A stretch of 64,000 nt of DNA from Porphyra umbilicalis (taxonomy: Eukaryota > Rhodophyta > Bangiophyceae > Bangiales > Bangiaceae). Location: NCBI GenBank assembly GCA_002049455.2, contig KV918972.1, positions 62,001 to 126,000 on the forward strand, in the 5' to 3' direction. Position 1 is the stretch's first letter; the number at the start of each line of letters is the position of its first letter. A program made the position numbers and the translations under genes. The notes below the pieces were generated by a model. That model saw nothing but the letters and a program-made list of their open reading frames with translations. It did no database searches and had not been told where the DNA came from. Positions 10,101-19,801 of this stretch are shown here, one piece after another.

Positions 10101-12690
10101 AGCGCCCCGTTTTTCTTTAGCGCCCACTTGCTCTCGTGCGGCGTGTCGGGGTTTCTGGGTGAAGCACCCTTTGGGTTGTGCTCCCCTGTCGTGCGCACGC
10201 TGTTGGTTGTGCGCGCCGCCCCGTTTTATGCGGTTGACGCACCCTTCTAGTTGTGCGCCCCGGTCTTCTTTAGCGCCCAGTTGCTCTCGTGCGGCGTGTC
10301 GGGGTTTCTGGGTGAAGCACTCTTTGGGTCGTGCTCCCCTGTCGTGCGCACGCTGTTGGTGTTGCGCGCCGCCCCGTGTTGCGGGTTTGACGCACCCTTC
10401 GGGTTGTGCGCCCCGTTTTTCTTTAGCGCCCACTTGCTCTCGTGCGGCGTGTCGGGGTTTTTGGGTGAAGCACCTTTTGGGTCGTGCTCCCCTGTCGTGC
10501 GCACGCTTTTAGTTGTGCGCGCCGCCCCGTGTTCTGCGGTTGTCGCACCCTTCGGGTTGTGCGCCCCGTCTTCCTTAGCGCCCAATTCCTCTGGTGCCGC
10601 GCGTCGAGTGTGTGGGTGAAGCACCCTTTGGGTTGTGCTGCCCTGTCGTGCGCGTGCTGCTGGTTGTGCGCGCCACCCCGTTTTCTGCGGTTGACGCACC
10701 CTTAGGGTTGTGCGCCCCTCTTTTCTTTAGCGCCCACTTGCTCTCGTGCGGCGTGTCGGGGTTTCGGGGTGAAGCACCTTTTGGGTCGTGCTCCCCTGTC
10801 GTGCGCACGCTTTTGGTTGTGCGCGCCGCCTCGTGTTCTGCGGTGGACACACCCTTCGGGTTGTGCGCCCGGTCTTCCTTAGCGCCCAATTCCTCTGGTG
10901 CCGCGCGTCGAGTGTGTGGGTGAAGCACCCTTTGGGTTGTGCTGCCCTGTCGTGCGCACGCTGTTGGTTGTGCGCGCCGCCCCGTTTACTGCGGTTGACG
11001 CACCCTTTGGGTTGTGCGCCCCTTGTTTGTTTAGCGCCCACTTGCTCTCGCGCGGCGTGTCGTGGTTCGTGGGTGAAGCACTACTTGGGTCGTGCTCCCC
11101 TGTCGTGCGCACGCTTTTGGTTGTGCGCGCCGCCCCGTGTTTCGGGTTCGACGCACCCTTCGGGTTGTGCGCACCTTGTTTCTCTAGCGCCCACTTGCTC
11201 TCGTGCGGCGTGTCGGGGTTTCTGGGTGAAGCACCCTTTGGGTCGTGCTCCCCTGTCGTGCGCACGCTTTTGGTTGTGCGCGCCGCCCCGGTTTCTGCGG
11301 TTGACGCACCCTTCGGGTTGTGCGCCCCGTTTTTCTTTCGCGCCCACTTGCTCTCGTGCGGCGTGTGGGGCTTTCTGGGTGAAGCACCCTTTGGGTCGTG
11401 CTCCCCTGTCGTGCGCACGCTTTTGGTTGTGCGCGCCGCCCCGTTTTCTGCGGTTGACGCACCGTTCGGGTTGTGCGCCCCTCTTTTCTTTAGCGCCCAC
11501 TTGCTCTCGTGCGGCGTGTCGGGGTTTGTGGGTGAAACACCCTTTGGGTCGTGCTCCCCTGTCGTGCGCACGCTTTCGGTTGTGCGCGCCGCCCCGGTTT
11601 CTGCGGTTGACGCACCCTTCGGGTTGTGCGCCCCTTGTTTCTTTAGCGCCCACTTGCTCTCGTGCGGCGTGTCGGGGTTCGTGGGTGAAGCACTATTTGG
11701 GTCGTGCTCCCCTGTCGTGCGCACGCTTTTGGTTGTGCGCGCCGCCCCGTGTTTCGGGTTCGACGCACCCTTCGGGTTGTGCGCCCCATTTTCTCTAGCG
11801 CCCACTTGCTCTCGTGCGGCGTGTCGGGGTTTGTAGGAGGAGCACTATTTGGGTCGTGCTCCCCTGTCGTGCGCACGATTTTGGTTGTGCGTGCCGCCCC
11901 AAGTTTCGGGTTTGACCCACCCTTCGGGTTGTGCGCCCCGTTTTTCTTTAGCGCCCACTTGCTCTCGTGCGGCGTGTCGGGGTTTCTGCGTGAGGCACTC
12001 TTTGGGTTGTGTTCCTCTGTCGTGCGCACGCTGTTGGTTGAGCGCGCCGCCCCGTTTTCAGCGGTTGACGCACCCTTCGGGTTGTGCGCCCCGTTTTTCT
12101 TTAGCGCCCACTTGCTCTCGTGCGGCGTGTCGGGGTTTCTGGGTGAAACACCCTTTGGGTCGTGCTCCCCTGTCGTGCGCACGCTTTTGGTTGTGCGCGC
12201 CGCCCCGTTTTCTGCGGTTGACGCACCCTTCGGGTTGAGCGCACCGTTTTTCTTTAGCGCCCACTTGCTCTCGTGCGGCGTGTCGGGGTTTCTGGGTGAA
12301 GCACCCTTTGGGTCGTGCTCCCCTGCCATGCGCACGCTTTTGGTTGTGCGCGCCGCCCCGTGTTTCGGGTTTGACGCACCCTCCGGGTTTTGCGCCCCGG
12401 AATTTCAGCGCCCACTTGCTCTGGTGCCGCGCGTCGGGTTTTCTGGGTGAAGCACCCTTTGGGTCGTGCTCACCTGTCGTGCGCGCGCTGTTGGTCGTGC
12501 GCGCCGCCCCGTCTTCTGCGGTTGTTGCACACTTCGGATTGTGCGCCCCGTTTTCGTTAGCGCCCATTCGCTCTGGTGCTGCGCGTCGGGTTTGTGGGTG
12601 AAGCACCCTCTGGGTCGTGCTCCCCTGTCGTGCGCACGCTGTTGGTGTTGCGCGCCGCCCCGTGTTGCGGGTTTGACGCACCCTTCGGGT
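7111..12690. repeat. Hairpin satellite, 151-153-bp unit, ~36 copies
   Basis: Successive ttgacgcaccc landmarks lie at 7341, 7492, 7644, 7797, 7948, 8099, 8252, 8405, 8556, 8709, 8862 and 9013, giving spacings of 151-153 bp. Each unit carries two versions of one short motif, GCACCCTTCGGGTTGTGC and GCACCCTTTGGGTCGTGC, about 75 bp apart. Each can fold into a stem closed by a TTCG or TTTG loop. Two unit types alternate: type A (cccaattcctctggtg) and type B (cccacttgctctcgtg). Because 153 is a multiple of three, runs of 153-bp units stay open for hundreds of codons on both strands. The resulting ~51-residue repeats have no domain signature and I do not call them genes. Confidence 0.9.
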
Positions 12691-13450
12691 AGTGCGGTTC
12701 GCGCTTGCGCACGTGCAACACCGTCAATTGGGTGGAGCGACGCACCCTCCGTGTCGTGCGGCATCACATCGGGCGTGTCCCCCAATTTGTCGGTCGAGCG
12801 ACGCACCCTTCGGGTCGTGCGGCTTCCCCGCACAGAGGGACACACGGGGCGACGCACCCTTTGGGTTGTGCGGCCCGCGCTAGTGCCTGCGCGGTGCAGA
12901 GCGGCGTGTGGTGCTTTGCACCCTTGTTGTTGCGGGGTTTATTTTGCCGCAACCCTCGGGCTGTGCGTGGGATTTCCGGCGCAAGCGACGCGCCGACCGC
13001 CGCGCGAGCGACGCACCCTTCGGGTCGTGCGGCTCTGTCCGGCGCAAGTGTCGCATTGCCAGACAAGTGGAGCGACGCTCCCTCCGGGTCGTGCGGCTCC
13101 TCTTCGTGCTCGCCCCGATCCAAGCGGCGCTGAGAGCGACGCAACCTTCGGGTTGTGCTGCTCGAGCCTGTGGCTGAGCGGTGCGGCGCGGCGTGTGGTG
13201 GTTTGCACCCTTCTTTTTGCGCAGTCTTCTTTGTCGCACCCTTGGGGTTGTGCGGATTCTTTTCGCGTAAGAGACGCACCCTTCGGGTTGTGCGGCGTGC
13301 TGGGACGCACCCCTCGAGTTGTGCGGACTTCCCTGGCGTACGCTGACCTCCGGGTGGCGCGTGTAGTGGCTCGCCCTTTGGTTTGTGCGGCTTTCCGTTG
13401 TGCGCGAACGTGTGCACGTGTGTGCTTTCTGGCGCACCCTTGAGGTCTTC
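12691..13450. repeat. Dispersed copies of the satellite hairpin motif
   Basis: Beyond the regular array the core gcgacgcacccttcgggtcg and its variants continue at irregular spacing (~12,738, 12,797, 12,849, 13,006, 13,070, 13,135, 13,230, 13,270, 13,303). Unlike in the array, the sequence between copies is not conserved. The stem bases are kept better than the surroundings. Confidence 0.75.
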
Positions 13451-13609
13451 CGCGTCCGCCGGCCGTGTCTCCTGGACTCGTGAGTCTCCCCGCCGGTTTT
13501 TTACGCCCGTCACCGTCAGCACGCACGTGCCACGCCGCCCACGCACCCCCCCGAAGTTGCGCTCCGCCGAAGAGTGCCCGCCAGTGTCTGTCAGCTTCCA
13601 GGATCCAAG

Positions 13610-16600
13610 ATGGATGGGGGCCAGCCTCTACCGCAAGATGGTGCGAGTCGTAAGCGCAAGCAGCCGACGCAGGCGGCTCGAGCCAATGCAGACGGGGACA
13701 ACAGTGCTGCCGATGAGGCTGTGGCTTCGGCCGGTCGTGCTTCACGTGACCATGCGGCGGGCTCTCACGCACCAAAGCGATAACGTGTGCGGCGTGGCTT
13801 GCGCCGCGCAGGCGGGACGGCACAAGAGCGGCGAGAAGGGCAACGTGGTGTCACTTCGGGGGGCGGGCCGGCATGGATCGTTCGGGCAGCTGCGGCGGGC
13901 GCTGTGCCGTGGCCCGGGTCTGCGGAATTTGGGACTGCTGGGACGCGTCAGCCCCCGTCTTACACGTACAATCCGTTCTTGCCGCCGTCTGCTCCGGCAC
14001 ATGCTCATCCATACGACGCATATCATGCTCCGTATGGCGCTTTTCCAGCGGTCGCACCTTCACCGCTGGGGTATCCCGCGCTTGCACCACCCTGTTACCC
14101 CCCCACAGCTGCCTACTGCCAGGCCACTCCTACTGATCCCGTTTTACCACAAACGCCGCAGATCCCTCGTGATGCGTACCCGGCACCGGTGCACCCCCAT
14201 TCGGACGGTGCGTTACCTCCACGCAAGAGAACGAGGATCAACTTCCGTGAGTCTCACGGACGTGCTGGGGAAACTTCCGTCGGACGCTCGGACCGCTCCT
14301 CAAGCCCACCCGTTGACTTCTTGACAACTGTGCTGGAAGACGTCGGTATGGGGCAACAAGATCGCAAAGGCGGTCCGTGTTCGCTTGCAGTGGGCAGCGT
14401 AATCAGCGCTCTGCGGTGCGCTGGGCCAGCTGTGGACATGGATGTCACTTCCAAGGCAGTGGACAACTGTACAAGTAGGGGTGGGAATGCTGTACGATTG
14501 GGCAAGGGGCTGTGCGCCGCATCTCGCATGTTGAGGGGCGGCTCACCACTAGATGCGGTGGTGCGATACGCTGCATCCATGGTAGCGACCAACTGCTGCC
14601 AAGGGCATTTCCTTGCTGTGCCCCTCAATGGAGGTGAGGCGTCCTATGCCACACCCTCACAGCGGCCATCTCTTCCTCACCAAGTTCCTCCCGGATCGTC
14701 GCGCGCTTCGCCAATCGCAGAATTCGTGACTGGAGCCCCTGACCAACGCCGTCGTGGTCGTACTCCCGCACCTGGTGCCATCTTGGTGGCGTCAACGCCC
14801 CGGTCACCCCCCCATGAGAGCTCACTCCCCACCGCCGACGTTTCCCGTTCTCTCGGATTTGGCTCTCAGCGACCTGGCCGCAGGGATTCTCCTCCGCGTC
14901 GTGGCGAAGGCCGTCTTGGGGTAGTTGCCCCCCCTCGCCCGCGCTTCCGCGAGCAGCGTGGCTTGCTTGAGCCGATGCTGTCGTTGGACCGGTTGAGCGA
15001 CCACGAGACCATACCCGTGACATCTTCTGGTCTTGGACGCAAGGCCGTGTTCTCTTTCAGGCTGATGGACACGCTCACGGCGTGGCTGAGCTGTGAGACG
15101 GCAGACCGGCGTCAGCGCACGACGTTGCATCTGCCGTCCTGGATTGGGACCGATCGCAACGAAGGTCGAGCCGTTGAGTTCTTGTGTAACTCCGTGCGGT
15201 CGCGGAGGGACTCGCGCGTGGCACGCTGGTTCTCTGCGAGCTTGTTAGTCGCCCCTGCGTAACATGGCGGGAGATGGTTTGCTATCATCTTCGTGGGGTT
15301 GGCGCAGGACATGCCGATGCTGTGCCGGGAGAACGATGCCGACGAGCAGCGCAACAAGTACTCGTGGTCGTCTTCTGTGCGGGTGATGGACCCGACTGGA
15401 CGGTCGAGTGACAGAGCTGTGGATGCATGCGTCTCGTTCCTTTTCCGAGTGCTAAGCGCGGCAATGAGCCGCTGCTTTGTTGAAGGTAGCGACGCTAGTG
15501 AAGGCGCCCGTGTCATCGAGCGGTCGCTTCGGCGCTACTTGACTGTTTCGCGCATGCAACAGCCGGACGGACCAGAGGAGGACGGGGGGTGTCTTTTGCT
15601 TTCTCTTTTATGTTTCTTAATGTGCTCTACCCCGCCACACGCAAGCAAGCTGCTGCATGGCGCCACCGACACCGACTGGACAGGCGCAGTGAACACAAGC
15701 TCAGTCGCGAGCAGCTTCCTGGACCTGGTGCAAGCTGCGCGGCCAAATTCATCCATCGAAGAGCGACGTCACGGTGCGGACGCACGTCGTTTCCTACTTG
15801 TGAGGGGTCCGTGGAAAGCTGGGGAGGCTCGGAGTCCGTCCGCATCCCTTCCAAAGGACACACTGCCTGTTCGTGGCCCTGTGTCTCCTAATCTCGCGGC
15901 CGATCCCGCACCGGTCAACTCCCGCGGCGGCGACGACGCGTTGACGAGCCGCCGTGCTTCCGCCGCGTCGCTATCAAGCCGACCGGCAGCCGCACGGGAG
16001 TCTTCTGCAGAAGACCCGTTGCTTCGTCTTGGTGCACGTCTGAAGCGGTTGCAACCTGTGTTGAAGGCGCGCCAGAGGGACACTGGCGAAGCGTCACTCG
16101 TCAATAGTGACGAGAGGCGAGAACGTGGAACCAGTCGTGGTGCCAGCGCTTCTGATGCGGCGGTTGCCGTCAGAGGGAGTGTCGACATCACGCGTCGTCG
16201 CCCCAGCCCTCGTCCCGCTGAGCCCCTCCGTGATGGCCGTTCAGGACGCGGTATGAGCTGCCAAGAGCAAGCCGGCGTCCTTTCTGGTCGCTGGCATGAC
16301 GACGATGAAGACGATGGGCCTGCGTCCGGAAGGGATCCACGTCGGTCACCACATGACCAAGACACCCGTGGTGAGGCGGCTGCATCTGCGCGGGAGTCGG
16401 CGAGAGCGGGCAACCGCTACCCCGTTCCGCAGCCAGTGCTTTTGGCGTCTGCCACGCCGCCACGCCATTTGAGCTTGACGCGACCATCACCGCCGTCCTG
16501 TTGGAGTCAACCTGTAATTGAGCACTTCAATGCGTTGCTTTCGACGCACGGCAACAACTGGAGATCGATGATGTCGCAGCTGTCGACCGAGGTTGTGCCT

Positions 16601-19348
16601 CGCGACGTGCGGCGTCACTTCCTTGCACACTTCCTCCTCTCCGACGCTAGTAGCGACTCGGCGCACGGCCATTGCAATGGTGGAGTGGGGCGACGCGACA
16701 AGCCGCGTGGCGACGCCGCTCAACCTTTGGGCAACGATATCGACGGGCGGCGCCTTGCTCATGGCGGTGAACCTCAGGTGCCGCTGCACCACCCCACTCG
16801 CAGTGTCGTCGATGATGGACATGTCAGCGAAGCGAACGTTGCAACTGCTCCTGCGGACGACGTCTTGGCCAGTGCTGCAAGCTTGCACCGAGATGATGGG
16901 GATGCTGAGAACGCTGGTGGCCTAGGTGTGTCTATTAAAAGAGTGCAGGGTTGGACGCATGGTGTTGTAGGTGGAGCTGCTGTTGAGAAGGCGGGAGCTG
17001 CTCGATACGCGACGCCTCCGAGAAGCAGATCATCACCACCCACTACAGGGAGGAACAGAGGATTACCACCCACCGTCAGCTTCCCCGCACCACTGGGCTC
17101 GGGCATAGAGGTGGTTGTTGACTGCGCTGTTACGGAAATGAACGCGCGCCGACTGGCCAGGAAGCAGCGCGTTGCGGCGGTAAGTGAGTTGCCAGAAAGA
17201 CACACGGGTTCCACCAACAGCCACAAGTCGCTTTCGAGTGGCACTTCGGGCTCGGCGTCATCTAAATCGAGCGCATGCCCGTCATCGGGAAGTAGCGGTT
17301 CGAGTGCGACCCCCAGCTCCTCGTCAACTAGTGGCGCCTCTTCGGCCTCTTCGTCTGCAGCGAACCGCTCCGGCTCCGAGAGCATGTTTCCGAGGGAGCC
17401 CTATGGTTTGACGCACTCATCCGATGGGTGGGGTTCCCGTGTGGCCAACAATTCCTCCAAGGACGCGTCACCGTTCTCGTCAAGCTCATCACGCAGCGAG
17501 ACAGAGTCTGTTTCGTTGTCACAACGTACGTACAACACGGCGGCCTCCGCGGGGCGACACCCAGACGTCAAAAAAGTGGTCGGCAACGAGATGGTTGCAA
17601 AAGAAGCACGACCGCCTAAGAATGCCAAATCCATCGTGGCAGCTTGGGTCGTGCCCGTAAATGGTCCACTGCACGGTGTTCCATACTTGATTCGCCAACA
17701 AACTCGAACACTTGAGACGGACGGAGTGGTTATTCTCCGCGTCAGTCGTGACGTGCGGCCGTCGGAATGTGCTCTGCCTGCAGACGGAAAAGTGTCAGTG
17801 CGGCGCCAAAAGGTTCCATCCTATCCCACAATTGTCAGCACAGACATGAGTGACCCGGACATTTCAGGTCGGGAGACGCCGACATTGGGACATCTTTTGC
17901 CCAGCTCGACGGTGAAGCAGATGACACTGAAGGAGGCAGCAGTTGCGACTCGGCTGAGCTCGAGAGCACTGCAGGCTGCCTTTCCCGGGTTCAACGAGCA
18001 GCTCTTTGTGGAAAACATTAACGAGGCCGGTCTCTTTTGGGAAAAGGTCGCCGTTTCCGGCAAGCCCAGCGCAGACGGTTCTGTGACAGGACGAGAGCCC
18101 TGTTTGCAGTACACCCGAAGGCCAGCTGTCGATGCGATTGACCTGTTCTATTCCAGCGACGTTCTCCCGAGTCCTGCCGACGGGCTGAGCCGCAGCCCTG
18201 GCGATCCGATGTTTGCCTGTCAGACACCGCACCTTGTCCCATCCAGTCGACTGGCGAGTCCGAGAATCCTGAACCACTTTGGTATGGCGCAGGCCTGCAC
18301 GACGTACGAGGGCATGACAACGAACATGCTCTATCGCGGGTCACTTGGGACGATGTTCCCGTGGCATGTGGAAGACAGCATGCTTCCCTCGGTATCATAT
18401 TGCCAGTCGGGAAAGCCCCAGGTATGGTGGGTCGTGCCGGCACATCAGAGATCACTTGTCAAAGCTCTCTTACTGAAGTACATTGATCCATTCGTGTTGA
18501 CCGCGGCAGACGGAAACATCTGGGACGTCCTGGCCAGCAAGCGTCTGTTCTTTCCACCGACATTTTTCCTAGAGCACGGTGTTCAGGTCACACGAGCCGA
18601 GCAGCAGGCGGGCGACTTCATTGTGACGGCCTCTGGGGCCCTCCACAGTGGGATGAACCTGGGTGTCAACCTCACGTCGGCTACCAATTTCCCTACCCCC
18701 AGCTGGTGGCGCCTGGGAATTGAGCATGGCGCGTGCGCGCGAGAGTTGGACCGCCACGTGCCCTATCCTCTGGAGAAGATGATAATACAGTCATCTCAAC
18801 AATTGGTGGCAGGGAAGTGGTGGTGGGGAGACGCGAACATCCTGAAAGCGTGCGATCCCGAGCACTTCTTCATGGACGTCAAGGTGGCCGAGAAGTTCGT
18901 CTCCGAGTGCGTCGATCGCATTACGGCATTTGTCAACTCTCGAGACGGCAAAGTGTTGGTGGTGCCTTTCTCTGGCGTATCGGAAGCCGTCCGAGAGTTC
19001 CTCTGGATGGCCCGCACACCACCGTCCACAGAGTCAAACGACATGCGCGTCGACCACTCCAAAGACGGTGCCCTGTGCAAAGACTGCAATGCTCTCTGCT
19101 GGGCCGCTGCCGTAGTGTGCCCTACGTGCCTTGAGTACTTTGGGAAAAGAGCGCAGGAGCAGGCTCCTCTGTCGTGCTGGCGCTGTGTGTCAAGCACCTA
19201 TGACGAATGGCACAGGGAGGAAGTGGGGAACAACACCTTGGTTGTCGTGAAAGGCTCCCACGAGCCTTTGGTGGTTTCCCGTCTATGTCGGGAGGCTGGG
19301 AAGCAGCTCGTTCGCGGATTGAGGAGACTGCTTCAGCGGGTGGCATGA
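13610..19348 (+). CDS. JmjC-domain protein (KDM4/KDM5-like), reading frame interrupted by two TAA codons
   Basis: Three same-frame segments (13,610-13,783; 13,787-15,262; 15,293-19,348) are separated only by TAA codons at 13,781 and 15,260. The first starts at ATG 13,610 and has a basic RKRK cluster typical of a nuclear protein. The second is Pro/Tyr-rich, then mixed. The third (~1,350 codons) has a long Ser/Thr-rich linker and then a JmjC fold. Its Fe(II) ligands are seen in FPWHVED (His-x-Glu, ~18,365-18,373) and LHSGMN (His ~18,644); YCQSGKPQVWWVVPA is the usual strand after the HxE motif. A C-terminal Cys cluster (CKDC, CPTC, CWRC, ~19,075-19,180) resembles the C5HC2 zinc finger of KDM5/JARID proteins. 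Family members are 2-oxoglutarate-dependent histone lysine demethylases. The TAAs could lie in short introns, be inactivating mutations or be sequence errors; I found no frame-preserving GT-AG intron across the second. GC content is well below that of the genes after 29 kb. Confidence 0.75.
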
Positions 19349-19801
19349 ATTTCTTTCGCTCATGATCGTAATTCTCTCGTTTCTTGTGTCACTCCTTGCA
19401 TGGATTTTTCTGTAAAGCGAAAGTTTTTTTTCGATTATCGCGAGAGCCCCACTTCCCAATGTGTGCGATGCTCCGAGGCCCACGATCGAACATCGATACA
19501 TCAGACAGCTGCCTAAAAAGAAGGCTTTGGGACAAGCTGTACTCAACTTTTCGCGTCGCGTTGTTCCGCAGGAGAATGCTTTTTCTCCACTCGTGAAAAT
19601 ATTATGGTTATGTTTATGATTTTGGCACAAAATGAATGAAGCAGTTCGCACTCATCAGGTCAGGACATAAAATCAACCACATTTGAATGGAAAACCGGAC
19701 TGCTTGGAGAACAATCGGAAAGCCGACCCAGATGGTAGGGCGAGCGCCAGCTCCTTCACGCTCTCGCAGGCCACAATGCACCGTCTCGAAGGGTCTTCTA
19801 G
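19349..19801. other. Shared 3' region between convergent genes
   Basis: About 450 bp of AT-richer sequence between the JmjC stop codon and the transposase stop codon. It includes 'attttttttcgattatc' and 'gtgaaaatattatggttatg' stretches, plausible 3' untranslated/poly(A) regions for both convergent genes. No ORF of note. Confidence 0.45.

Noticed and set aside
9201-12335. Long repeat ORFs on both strands of the hairpin satellite as genes
   Set aside because: Explained by a 153-bp period (multiple of three) and few stops. The frames break wherever 151-bp units occur, and no start, domain or bias towards one strand is seen.
7111-13450. CRISPR array
   Set aside because: Repeats are longer (151-153 bp), spacers are not unique and the context is eukaryotic.
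13244-15307. GT-AG intron at 15,244 or 15,259 to 15,307 removing the JmjC TAA
   Set aside because: Lengths of 64 and 49 nt do not preserve the frame between the two JmjC segments.
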